Assembly: GCA_031262065.1 (NCBI GenBank)
Contig: JAISIK010000035.1
Coordinates: 1-56,087, forward strand
Direction: 5' to 3'
DNA length: 56,087 nt
Source of the DNA: Oscillospiraceae bacterium
Lineage (GTDB): Bacteria; Bacillota; Clostridia; Oscillospirales; Oscillospiraceae
The first letter of the stretch is position 1; each line of letters starts with the position of its first letter. The notes under the pieces are model-generated. The model searched no databases. It saw nothing but the letters and a program-made list of their open reading frames with translations, and was not told where the DNA came from. The position numbers and the translations under genes are program-made. Shown piece after piece: positions 25,211 to 33,611 of the stretch.

Positions 25211-25748
25211 GGAATTGAAAATCCAAGCTGCAGCGGCAGCGCAAGAGCTTTGCAGCGAGGCAAAGCTGCATAGCGGACAAATCGTCGTGGTCGGCTGCTC
25301 TACGAGCGAAATTTGCGGCAGCCGCATCGGCACGGACTCCCGCCCGGAGGCTGCGCAGGCAGTCTTCGACGCCATCTACGAAGTGCTCCATTCGCGCGGC
25401 GTCTTTCTGGCGGCGCAGTGCTGCGAGCACCTCAACCGCGCCATACTCATCGAGCGAAAAGCCGCGCCGCACAGGGACTATGTGAACGTCGTGCCACAGC
25501 CGAAGGCGGGCGGCTCCTTTGCAACTGCCGCCTACCGCAGCTTTCATGACCCCGTCGCGCTGGAGCATATCGCAGCCGATGCGGGGCTGGATATCGGCTG
25601 CACGCTTATCGGGATGCACTTGAAGCACGTGGCAGTACCCCTTCGCCTGCCGACGACGCACATCGGCAGCGCCCTGCTTCTTGCAGCCCGCACCCGCCCG
25701 AAATTCATCGGCGGCCCCCGCGCGATATATGACGATTCGCTGCTGTAG
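25203..25748 (+). CDS. UPF0340 / YwlG family protein (TIGR01440)
   Basis: This 181-residue soluble protein matches the UPF0340/TIGR01440 family through VVVGCSTSEICGSRIG, VFLAAQCCEHLNRA and IGCTLIGMHLKHVAVPLR. Biochemical function is not established. It overlaps the S-component gene by eight bases, so it is co-transcribed and possibly translationally coupled. A large perfect hairpin 30 bases downstream ends the transcript. Confidence 0.92.
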   Translation: MYEELKIQAAAAAQELCSEAKLHSGQIVVVGCSTSEICGSRIGTDSRPEAAQAVFDAIYEVLHSRGVFLAAQCCEHLNRAILIERKAAPHRDYVNVVPQPKAGGSFATAAYRSFHDPVALEHIAADAGLDIGCTLIGMHLKHVAVPLRLPTTHIGSALLLAARTRPKFIGGPRAIYDDSLL

Positions 25749-25777
25749 GGCTTGTGCGAATCGGGAAATCGGCACGT

Positions 25778-25826
25778 AACACCCAAAGGGAAGACACACA
25801 GATGGCGTGTCTTCCCTTTGGGTGTT
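25778..25826 (+). terminator. Large hairpin terminator after the UPF0340 gene
   Basis: A perfect 20-bp stem (25778-25797 with 25807-25826, arms beginning AACACCCAAAGGG) has a nine-base loop and is followed by CTGTCT. The U-tract is weak, but the stem is unusually long. Confidence 0.75.
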
Positions 25827-25922
25827 CTGTCTGACCGACGCGATCACACAGAGCCAATTTGCGCAAGCTATAACCATACGATAAATGTATCCAAGTATAT
25901 TCCTCTATTTTTCTAAAACATA

Positions 25923-25951
25923 TTCCAAATAATATTCTCCTGTGGTATACT
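25923..25951 (+). promoter_or_regulatory. Possible promoter of the HD/YwgA-like pair
   Basis: In the 390-base gap before the HD gene, TTCCAA (25923-25928), 17 bases and TATACT (25946-25951) could serve as a promoter. It gives a leader of about 180 bases. The rest of the gap holds the hairpin at 25778 and nothing else that I recognise. Confidence 0.4.
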
Positions 25952-26139
25952 CTATACAGTTACCGTAGTTTTTTCAGCACCATAATCGCAGCTTTTCAAC
26001 AGGTTGTCTTTCATGAAATACGAATCATTATATGGTGATATTTCAGAAAAGCGGGGCGCTGACGCCTTTCGTTTTTCAGGTAGCTATCTAATGTATTCCG
26101 GCGCTTCTATATGTCATTCCATTCTTTGGAGGTGTGGCA

Positions 26140-27423
26140 ATGCCGATAGCTTCAGACCTAAATAAAGAGTATAAGATTCGCGATCCGATATACGGTTTCA
26201 TTAAGCTTGATGCGCAAGAAATGGATATTGTAAACAGCCAATACTTTCAAAGGTTGCGGCGAATAAAGCAATTGTCATTGACAGACATGGTCTATCCCGG
26301 CGCGAATCATAACCGATTTGAGCACTCATTAGGCGTAATGCAGATGGCGTCGGATATGTTCGACAGTATTGTCCGAAAAGAGGGCAACTTAGAGAAACTG
26401 AACTTAAAATCAGACGATCTTAAGCGCCCCAGGAAAATCCTTCGCCTAGCAGCACTATTGCACGATGTTGGACATGCCCCTTTTTCTCATGCCGGAGAAG
26501 AATTAATGCCGTTTAGAACATCAAGCAACACAACCCGCTATACCCATGAAGATTACAGTATTGCAGCAATTAAGCTGTTGTTTCGCGAATCTATTGAGCA
26601 GCATCGTTTTGGCGAGAATCACGGGATTAAAGCTGAAGATGTTACGGCGCTGCTCGGCGACAAAACAGTTCTTCCTACACAGACAGCCCTTATATGGAAG
26701 GAACTGATTTCAGGGCAAATTGACGCAGATAGGGCAGACTATCTTCTAAGAGATTCTTTACATATTGGTGTCAATTATGGGTTGTATGATCGCAATATGC
26801 TCGTGAATTGTATGACTGTTGGCGAATCGGATGACGCGTCAAGATTTCTGGCAATTGATGAAGGCGGTTGGCATGTTGCAGAAAGTCTTGTTATTGCACG
26901 GTATCAAATGTTCTCGCAAGTATATTTCCATCCTGTCCGAAGGGCATTTGACTATCATATCGGCGAAGTCTTGAAAAGAATGCTTGTAAAGCGCCGATAT
27001 TCAAATGGCTTTTTCCCAAAACCTACGACAGCAAAAGACCTCTGCAAGTATTTTGAGCTTGATGATTGGACAGTATTTAATGCCTTGAAAGACAAGAAAG
27101 GCGAACTACATGAGAAAATCATCTTAAATCGCACGCCGTATAAATGCATAAAAGAGTGGTCTTCAGAAATTCCTGAAGACGAGCGCATACAAGCGGAAAA
27201 GGATATTGCGCAATTTGGTGGCTATCTTGATTTTGGAGCCATTACAAAATGGTACAAGCTGGATAAGGATATAAATGTCTACAATGCAAAAAGCAAAACA
27301 AGCAATCTGTTGAGTTGCAAATCAAAAATCATTGAAGTAATGCCGAGACTTCCTAAAACGATAAGATTGTTTATTTCTACAGAAGAAAGGGGTGCAAGTA
27401 ATGCAGTTGTCCTACAACCATAA
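26140..27423 (+). CDS. HD-superfamily dNTPase-like phosphohydrolase (YwfO/SAMHD1-like)
   Basis: This 427-residue enzyme of the COG1078 type is related to dGTPases and SAMHD1 and would hydrolyse dNTPs to nucleoside and triphosphate. The metal-binding set is visible as His62 (NRFEHSLGVM), His108-Asp109 (ALLHDVGHAPFSH) and Asp195 or Asp197 (SGQIDADRADYLLRD). It opens with the family pattern IRDPIYGFIKLDAQE. GGAGG at 26128-26132 fits the ATG at 26140 rather than the GTG two codons earlier. It overlaps the next gene by 23 bases, and its AT-rich composition suggests acquisition. In B. subtilis, ywfO and ywgA are neighbours too, so the pairing is recurrent. Confidence 0.9.
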   Translation: MPIASDLNKEYKIRDPIYGFIKLDAQEMDIVNSQYFQRLRRIKQLSLTDMVYPGANHNRFEHSLGVMQMASDMFDSIVRKEGNLEKLNLKSDDLKRPRKILRLAALLHDVGHAPFSHAGEELMPFRTSSNTTRYTHEDYSIAAIKLLFRESIEQHRFGENHGIKAEDVTALLGDKTVLPTQTALIWKELISGQIDADRADYLLRDSLHIGVNYGLYDRNMLVNCMTVGESDDASRFLAIDEGGWHVAESLVIARYQMFSQVYFHPVRRAFDYHIGEVLKRMLVKRRYSNGFFPKPTTAKDLCKYFELDDWTVFNALKDKKGELHEKIILNRTPYKCIKEWSSEIPEDERIQAEKDIAQFGGYLDFGAITKWYKLDKDINVYNAKSKTSNLLSCKSKIIEVMPRLPKTIRLFISTEERGASNAVVLQP

Positions 27424-27931
27424 TGTTATATTGACCGCAATGAAGTTGAAGCCTGATTTGGGAAAGACAAAAATTATGAAAATTCTTTACATGCTTCAGC
27501 AAGTCAAGAATGTTGATTTGGGTTACGAGTTTGATATTTATACATACGGACCTTATGCTCCTGAAGTTTTAGAAAGTGTAGATGAGCTAATTGAGAAAGA
27601 GTTAGTAACATCAAAAATGTACCGATATAACAATTATGTTGGGTATAAATTAAATCTGACGGAAAAAGGAAAACAAGCTCTGACAGAAATTAACCAAGAG
27701 GATAGTAGTTCCTTGCATGATATTCTAAGTTTTACAGAGGGTTGTTCCGCGAAGGATCTTGAGTTGTATTCTACAATTATTTTTGTCAGTAGTTTTTACT
27801 CTCGTTGCAAGGGAAAATTCAGCGCAATTGATGTGAAAAATAAAGTACAAGAGATTAAGCCGCATTTTGACATCGGGGAAATATCCGAATCCTATGAGTC
27901 TCTTGTAAAAGAGAACTACGTAAAGGTATAA
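27401..27931 (+). CDS. YwgA/Panacea-like winged-helix protein
   Basis: This 176-residue protein is read with a start inside the 3' end of the HD gene (23-base overlap; AAAGGGG ribosome-binding site). The N-terminal half (about 8-90) contains GKTKIMKILYMLQQ and FDIYTYGPYAPEVLESVDEL, which resembles YwgA and the antitoxin-type Panacea (DUF4065/SocA) domain, followed by a winged-helix-like LNLTEKGKQAL. The C-terminal half is helical and unassigned. Its role is unknown; an adaptor, inhibitor or sensor for the HD enzyme is plausible from the coupling. Family assignment is by eye only. Confidence 0.75.
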   Translation: MQLSYNHNVILTAMKLKPDLGKTKIMKILYMLQQVKNVDLGYEFDIYTYGPYAPEVLESVDELIEKELVTSKMYRYNNYVGYKLNLTEKGKQALTEINQEDSSSLHDILSFTEGCSAKDLELYSTIIFVSSFYSRCKGKFSAIDVKNKVQEIKPHFDIGEISESYESLVKENYVKV

Positions 27932-28016
27932 ATCGGCACGAAAGAAATATGGTCCTTTTATACTTAGCGTATTGCTTTTATGCGATAGAACCATTCAGAA
28001 AAACGAATTTAAAATA

Positions 28017-28051
28017 CGAACCTTTGCCAAGTGGCAAGGTTCGGATTTTTA
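28017..28051 (+). terminator. Terminator of the HD/YwgA-like pair
   Basis: The hairpin CGAACCTTTGCC-AAGT-GGCAAGGTTCG (11 bp with one bulged base) is followed by GATTTTTA. Confidence 0.75.
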
Positions 28052-28081
28052 CGCAGTTCTATTCGTCTGATTTCGAAGCAG

Positions 28082-28180
28082 AAAATGATAAATGATAAAT
28101 ACAAAATGCGCCGTACATCTTTTGCACGCATACTCATCATTCACAATTTATCATTTAGGCTGCGCAAGCCGCCGCTGTTT
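28082..28180. repeat. Degenerate copy of the modular repeat, copy C
   Basis: AATGATAAATGATAAAT and, about 60 bases on, ATTTATCATT followed by TAGGCTGCGCAAGCCGCCGC are the AT-block and GC-tail modules of the tRNA-associated repeats, here diverged and not at a tRNA end. No gene is visible in 27932-28435. Confidence 0.55.
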
Positions 28181-28199
28181 GCCCGATTCGCGCAGCTGA

Positions 28200-28242
28200 T
28201 AAAAGAAAAAATAGGACGCACCGTAAGTTACAGTACGTCCTA
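28200..28242 (-). terminator. Hairpin, probable tRNA-Ala transcript terminator
   Basis: TAGGACG (28212-28218) pairs with CGTCCTA (28236-28242), with additional ACCGTAA/TTACAGT pairing inside. On the minus strand it is followed by TTTTTTCTTTT, a strong U-tract. The only minus-strand gene upstream is tRNA-Ala. Confidence 0.6.
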
Positions 28243-28294
28243 ATGTTTTGAAAAGGTATTACAGAAAAGATGCATTTCGCCTGCGGACGGATTT

Positions 28295-28435
28295 AATGAA
28301 TAATGAAGTCGCACTTCGTGCTAATGAATAATGAATAGTGAATAATACAAAGAGCGGCAGGAAACGCTTCTAAATTATTCACTATTCATTATTCATCATT
28401 CATTCTTCATTTAGGCTGCGCAAGCAGCCGCTCTT
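28295..28435 (-). repeat. tRNA-associated modular structured repeat, copy B
   Basis: Read on the minus strand from the tRNA-Ala 3' end, it gives AAAGAGCGGC, the GCTGC-TTGC-GCAGC hairpin, CTAAATGAAGAATG, the AT block, GCCGCTCTTT, the AT-block complement, a GCAC/GTGC mini-hairpin and GACTTCATTATTCATTA. The order is the same as in copy A after tRNA-Leu, with nearly identical sequence. Confidence 0.75.
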
Positions 28436-28511
<76 letters not shown>

Positions 28512-28538
28512 GTATGCAGTTTTTCTCTGAACGTGGGT

Positions 28539-28567
28539 ATTATAGCAGGAGTTTTTCTAAATTGCAA
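28539..28567 (-). promoter_or_regulatory. Promoter of tRNA-Ala
   Basis: On the minus strand, TTGCAA (28567-28562), 17 bases and TATAAT (28544-28539). Confidence 0.85.
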
Positions 28568-28638
28568 TCCTTTTTTTCAAGCTTCCGCCGCCAAAGCGCA
28601 GCATTTTTGCCTCGCTGTTTCCTCACCCAAGCGCGTAC

Positions 28639-28667
28639 TTGCACAGGCGCGAAAAGCGTGGTATTAT
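28639..28667 (+). promoter_or_regulatory. Promoter of the EEP-family gene
   Basis: TTGCAC (28639-28644), 17 bases and TATTAT (28662-28667), 23 bases before the ATG. It excludes the in-frame ATG at 28639. Confidence 0.75.
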
Positions 28668-28689
28668 AAAGAAAAAGGGAGGCGATAGG

Positions 28690-30219
28690 ATGAACGACAA
28701 GGACACGACGATGCCCGAAGAGTCAGCAGACGCCGCGGCTTTCGAGGAAGCAACGGAGGCGATGCCCGAAGAGTCGGCGGACGCCAGCGCGTTCGAGGAA
28801 GAAACGGAAGCGCTGCCCGAAGAATTGTACGACGCGCCCGCAGCGCAGGACGAACCTGTGCCCGAAGAGCCGCCGCAAGCTGACCCGCCCGCCGAGGAAG
28901 CAGCGCCGGAAGACGATTCGGAGGAAGCCTCTCCCGCAGGCGAAACGCTTGACAGTGCGCAGACGGCAACCTTGCCCGAACTGCCCGAAGAGCTGCTTTC
29001 TGATGAAAGCGATTCGTCGCTGCAGCTGTTTATGACGCAGGAATTGCCGCACTTAGAGGCGCTGGCAGACGCTGCGCAGCCTTCTGACGAAGAAGAAATC
29101 CTCGCGCAAGAAGCTGCCGAAGAAGCTGCGCCCGAGAAGGTCGCAAAACCCCGAAAAAAGCCGCGCCGCTGGGTGAAAGTGGTGAAGTGGGTTTTGATTG
29201 TCCTCTTCGTGATCGCGTTTCTGATTGGCGGCGCGCTTACATACCTGACCATCACCGAATACCGCCCCGCCTTCGCGGAGGACGCCCTGCGCGGCTATGT
29301 CAATGTTACAGGCGCGTATAGCGGCAAAACCCTGCGCATTGCAACCTTCAACACCGGCTATGCCGCCTTGGATCAGTCCGCAGATTTCTTTATGGACGGC
29401 GGAGACGGCGTAAACCCAGAGTCTAAAGAGACAGTTGAGCGAAATATGACCGGGATTGAGGATGTTTTGAGCGTTTTGGATGCCGATGTGCTTTTGCTGC
29501 AAGAGGTGGACACCGATTCCAAGCGCAGCTTCCATATCGACCAGTGGCGGCAATATGAACACGATTTGCAGGACTACGAGAGCCGTTTTGCCCTCAATTA
29601 CGTCTGCGACTATGTGCCCTACCCGCTGCCCACGATTGGTAAAGTCCAATCCGGCATCGCAACCTTCAGCCGCTACGACATCTCCTCCGCGACGCGCTAC
29701 AGCCTGCCCTGCCCCTTCGAGTGGCCGAAGCGCGTGGCGAATTTGAAGCGCTGCCTGCTCGTTACGCGCATCCCGATTACGGGGCGCGAGCAGGAGCTTG
29801 TGATTGTAAACTTGCATTTGGAGGCTTACGACGACGGCGAGGGCAAGCGCGCGCAGACCGAGCAGCTTATGGCGCTTATCGAGCAGGAATACGCCAAGGG
29901 GAATTACGTAATCGCGGGCGGCGACTTTAACCAGCGCTTCCCCGGCGCGCAATACCCCATTAAGGACGAATCCCTCTGGACGCCCGGAGAACTCGGCGCG
30001 CTGCCGCGCGGCTGGCAATATGCCTACGATGCAAGCAGCCCGACCTGCCGCCTGCTGAATCAGCCCTTTGACGAAAACTCTGCGCAGACGCAGTTCTATG
30101 TGATCGACGGCTTCATCGTTTCGCCGAATGTCCACATCGTCTCGACGGAAACCTACGACCTGCAGTTCCTGTATGCAGACCACAACCCCGTGGTGCTGGA
30201 AATCGAGCTGGCGGAATAG
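28690..30219 (+). CDS. Membrane-anchored endonuclease/exonuclease/phosphatase family protein
   Basis: This 509-residue protein has a very acidic cytoplasmic N-terminus (1-150), one transmembrane helix (about 165-187, after KPRKKPRRWVKVVKW) and an extracellular EEP domain (about 212-509). EEP motifs in order are RIATFNTGYAA, LLLQEVDTD, IVNLHLEAYDDG, IAGGDFNQRF, YVIDGFIVS and YADHNPVV, all metal or active-site positions. It could hydrolyse extracellular nucleic acid, nucleotides or phospholipid headgroups. The acidic region begins with two 17-residue tandem repeats (51 bases each, from 28711). It is a single gene with its own promoter. Confidence 0.9.
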   Translation: MNDKDTTMPEESADAAAFEEATEAMPEESADASAFEEETEALPEELYDAPAAQDEPVPEEPPQADPPAEEAAPEDDSEEASPAGETLDSAQTATLPELPEELLSDESDSSLQLFMTQELPHLEALADAAQPSDEEEILAQEAAEEAAPEKVAKPRKKPRRWVKVVKWVLIVLFVIAFLIGGALTYLTITEYRPAFAEDALRGYVNVTGAYSGKTLRIATFNTGYAALDQSADFFMDGGDGVNPESKETVERNMTGIEDVLSVLDADVLLLQEVDTDSKRSFHIDQWRQYEHDLQDYESRFALNYVCDYVPYPLPTIGKVQSGIATFSRYDISSATRYSLPCPFEWPKRVANLKRCLLVTRIPITGREQELVIVNLHLEAYDDGEGKRAQTEQLMALIEQEYAKGNYVIAGGDFNQRFPGAQYPIKDESLWTPGELGALPRGWQYAYDASSPTCRLLNQPFDENSAQTQFYVIDGFIVSPNVHIVSTETYDLQFLYADHNPVVLEIELAE

Positions 30220-30262
30220 ATGATAGATACCTCGGCGGGAGGCTTCGCACATAAAGAAGCAT

Positions 30263-30296
30263 GTATGCGGCAAGGTCTTTCGACCTTGCCGCATAC
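30263..30296 (+). terminator. Hairpin after the EEP gene
   Basis: A perfect 15-bp stem (GTATGCGGCAAGGTC, 30263-30277, with its complement at 30282-30296) has a four-base loop but no clear U-tract. Confidence 0.6.
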
Positions 30297-30358
30297 GGCT
30301 ATTGTATGACCGAAAGAGGCACACCAAACACCAGCAGTGCGTTCACACTATAGGGCAC

Positions 30359-33307
30359 CTATAGTCCGGACCACTTTTCTTCCAGCTGCGAAAGCATGAC
30401 ATTTAAAAGGTCGCCACGTAATATGGGGAGCTGTCTGTCTTCCCACTCTCCAAAGGCTTTTACATTCTTTTCCCCTAACTCCGTAAGGAACTTCCGTTGA
30501 TAGTAGCGTGTTTTAAGCTGTTTTAGTATAACCGAAAGAAGCGCTCTGTCAACTTGGTTAGAAATTGCATTAGCGCGAAGTATGTTTTTATCATTTTTAA
30601 GATTTTTTAGAAATATTATTAAGTCAAAAATAGTCTCATTAAAAGCAACACTTACGAATAATATTATCAATAAAAATATTTTACTAAGTTCTGTTGAATT
30701 ACGGCTAAATTGCATACTAGTAAAGACACCGATTGCAAAGAAGTACATAATATATGCAAAAAATAAATATTTACTAAAAATTTTAGTTTCTGAAAGGTTG
30801 TTCTTTTTAATCATTTTGATATAGAGAACAAACAAATACAATTCTAATTTGTTTGAAAAAAGGATATAAGTAATAGATATAAGCGGATTGATGGTAATAT
30901 ATGTTATAATATATAAAACAGAAATAATAAAATTAAATGGCAATCCGACCCTCGAGATTTTATGGTTGTGAATACGCAACGATAAAGGAAAAGATATTTT
31001 AGAAAGATAATTAAATATTAAATAAATAATAAAGATTTGTGCCGCTAAAATTACTTTATATTTATATGTTATTAGAAAAAATATTGTTATACCAATAAAT
31101 ACTTCAATAAGACTTGCAAAACGATAAACGCAAACTCTGCGAATGATTCTAAAATTCTTTGAAAGAGATAGGTAAAACATGTGCTGTCTGTACTTCTTTA
31201 TAAATTTGAAAAAGCCCAAAAAAGTAAAGTATCGAACAAGTTTATAATAAATCGTTTCTGATAATTCGCTTAAATATGAGCAGCTTAGAATTGCCTCATC
31301 AATTAACCTGGTATTATCTCTTTCTAAAACAATGTCAAGTACTTCTGCAATGTGTTTTTGTTCGAGTATTGGGATGGCTTGCAATGCGATTTTTAGGTAA
31401 AGAAGCTCTCCCCCTGAGAATTGATTCGCACCATTATTCATGAGCAGTTTTATAAAATCCGATACTTCCTTATAAAATTCAGCGATTGCCATCGGTTGAC
31501 TTGCATACGCGTCAATTAAAAAACGCAACGAATGAACGGCCCTTCTAAAGTTATCGTCTATAAATGCTATTCTGCGTGTAGTTATTTCCTTAAAGAAGGA
31601 ACAGCAGAAGGCAATGAGTTCATTCGCCTTTGATTCCTCGCAAATTTGCGCGTATAATACCAGGGTATCCCGCCATTTGGAATCTGTTGGGATACTTTCG
31701 AGAAGAGCGCTGATGTCCCTCCCTACAAGGCTGATTGCAACAAAGTATTCATTAAACCGTCTGTGTGAAAAACTAATTGCTCGTTTTGAACTGCTACCAA
31801 CGCGAATGAATTTTGCTTTTTGCAAAATGTCTATAACATACGGAGGAATTTTATAACCATCAATCAATTCTTGTGATGCGATTTCCCATCCGCCTTTTTC
31901 AAAAATTACTTCCGCAATTTTTTGCCCATGCCGGATAACGTCATCAACAGAGATCCTATTCTTTGTAAGCAGTTCGTAAGTGTTTTCACATTGTAAAATT
32001 CTTGTTTGAATGTAGTTCTTATATAATTCTACTTCTTTTGCCGGCAAGCGTTGTGTGTTTGTATAGTACGAAGATATTAAACCGGCGTAAAACGGATTCC
32101 GTGCGATATTGATAAGTTCTTTATGCTCAGTAAAAATCAGCTTAGATAGCGTTTTGTTTTTTGTAGAGTTATTGAAGCATGTTTGTATTTGTCTTTCGGT
32201 AAAGGGTTTAACATGCATTTTAGTTTTCGCTTGAAACTGATCTGTAGGCTTTCGGAAAAAGCGCGAAGAGAGAATTACCTTTGCATTTTTATTATGTGCA
32301 CACGCTTTAAAGAGTGTTGACGAGATCTTGTCTACAAGCCATGACCTTTCTGTTTCATCAAGCAAAAACGGAATTTCGTCAAAGGAATCAAAGATGAAAT
32401 AGAATTGTCCCTCTTCATAGAGGGGCATGAAATAATCATTTAGAAACCCCGAAACGAAAATATCATTCAAACGTTCAGTTAGATTTTGTTTTATAAAGTC
32501 TATCAAATGATTTACACTTGGGGGAGAGGACTCTGAAAATTGACCATGTATCTGCCATTCTTTCAGATTGATATACACAGGAATTTTGTTTGTTTTTTCT
32601 ACCTCTGATAATAGGTCTTTTGCCAACTTGCGAAGCACGGTGCTTTTGCCTGAGCCCGGATCACCTAATAGCAGAAAGGCGCGGTCATAGGTTCTTTTTC
32701 TTAGGGCTTTCATTAAATTACAGGATCTTTTCTTTGTTTTAAAATTCTCTTCTACAATAACGTCTGCATCTAGCGGCGTAAAATGGAAATCATTCCAACG
32801 CGTATCTAGGTCTATACTCGCTAAATCAACTTTCAAAGAACTACAGAAGTGCTCCCTTTTACTCAAAAAATCTGGATTATTTAACTTGTGCGGTAATTTA
32901 CCGCGATGCTTCTTCATAACGGTCTTATCTTGAAATAATTTAATTGCTAAATATGATAACAGATACATAATCAAGAAAATTACAGCAAATGCGATATTCT
33001 TATACACATTGATTGTCAGCCAATCTGCATTGACTTGAGTATTTACCCAAGTGCGCAATTCGTTCAGCTTGGGGAGTAGCCCATTCATGATATTTGGCGA
33101 ACCTGAAAGACTCAATATAGCTATGAGTTCTGCTAGAATAGTTAGAATGCTGCCGTTATGTCCTTTCCTGCTTTTTACCGCAATAATTATTACCATCACC
33201 ACTCCGGCGATAAGCATTTGAAGCGCCCATTCCCATTTGGTTAATATGCAAATTACCAGACCAAATGCGAAGAGAATAAATAATATAACTGCAATTTTTT
33301 TGTTCAT
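30359..33307 (-). CDS. Multi-spanning membrane NACHT-domain NTPase (STAND family)
   Basis: This 982-residue AT-rich gene encodes four N-terminal hydrophobic segments (about 4-23, 29-45, 54-70, 104-125), a NACHT NTPase (about 205-480) and a C-terminal half with roughly eight further membrane segments (about 700-900). NACHT features are Walker A LLLGDPGSGKST (212-223), Walker B FIFDSFDEIP (304-313), the sensor-like ILSSRF and a downstream SFSHRRFNEYFVA of the usual 'FlHrsfqEyfaA' type. Bacterial NACHT proteins include anti-phage sensors, but no effector enzyme domain is seen here; the membrane part could be the effector. It is monocistronic and divergent from the ABC exporter. Confidence 0.88.
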   Translation of the reverse strand: MNKKIAVILFILFAFGLVICILTKWEWALQMLIAGVVMVIIIAVKSRKGHNGSILTILAELIAILSLSGSPNIMNGLLPKLNELRTWVNTQVNADWLTINVYKNIAFAVIFLIMYLLSYLAIKLFQDKTVMKKHRGKLPHKLNNPDFLSKREHFCSSLKVDLASIDLDTRWNDFHFTPLDADVIVEENFKTKKRSCNLMKALRKRTYDRAFLLLGDPGSGKSTVLRKLAKDLLSEVEKTNKIPVYINLKEWQIHGQFSESSPPSVNHLIDFIKQNLTERLNDIFVSGFLNDYFMPLYEEGQFYFIFDSFDEIPFLLDETERSWLVDKISSTLFKACAHNKNAKVILSSRFFRKPTDQFQAKTKMHVKPFTERQIQTCFNNSTKNKTLSKLIFTEHKELINIARNPFYAGLISSYYTNTQRLPAKEVELYKNYIQTRILQCENTYELLTKNRISVDDVIRHGQKIAEVIFEKGGWEIASQELIDGYKIPPYVIDILQKAKFIRVGSSSKRAISFSHRRFNEYFVAISLVGRDISALLESIPTDSKWRDTLVLYAQICEESKANELIAFCCSFFKEITTRRIAFIDDNFRRAVHSLRFLIDAYASQPMAIAEFYKEVSDFIKLLMNNGANQFSGGELLYLKIALQAIPILEQKHIAEVLDIVLERDNTRLIDEAILSCSYLSELSETIYYKLVRYFTFLGFFKFIKKYRQHMFYLSLSKNFRIIRRVCVYRFASLIEVFIGITIFFLITYKYKVILAAQIFIIYLIFNYLSKISFPLSLRIHNHKISRVGLPFNFIISVLYIITYITINPLISITYILFSNKLELYLFVLYIKMIKKNNLSETKIFSKYLFFAYIMYFFAIGVFTSMQFSRNSTELSKIFLLIILFVSVAFNETIFDLIIFLKNLKNDKNILRANAISNQVDRALLSVILKQLKTRYYQRKFLTELGEKNVKAFGEWEDRQLPILRGDLLNVMLSQLEEKWSGL

Positions 33308-33371
33308 TTATACTTGTCTCCTTTTCTGCTTTCAGCACGTGTTAGACAAATAATATTCTTAATTCCTATTC

Positions 33372-33380
33372 ATTATACCA
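33372..33380 (-). promoter_or_regulatory. Extended -10 promoter of the NACHT gene
   Basis: On the minus strand, TGGTATAAT forms an extended -10; the -35 region (ATGCAA, 33400-33395) is poor. The start codon is 65 bases downstream. The rest of the 304-base divergent gap to 33611 holds no other feature that I can support. Confidence 0.6.
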
Positions 33381-33611
33381 CATTTCCCCAAAATTTGCAT
33401 GTAAGATTTTGTAATTTTTATCGGGAAATACTGCTGCAATACGGCGCTCTTACGTTATATGATATAAAAACCTTCCAGCGGTGGCAACTGCGCCTTTCCC
33501 TGCTTTTTGGGCACAACTCGAATGTGACGGATTTGTTATAAAAGAGTCACTTGCTTGTCACCAATCCTGCGTAAAATAAGGGCATACTCATGGAAAAGGG
33601 AGCGAAAAATT

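Noticed and set aside
29053..30327. A 424-codon open frame antisense to the EEP gene
   Set aside because: No start signal and no domain; the EEP motifs on the other strand are in order.
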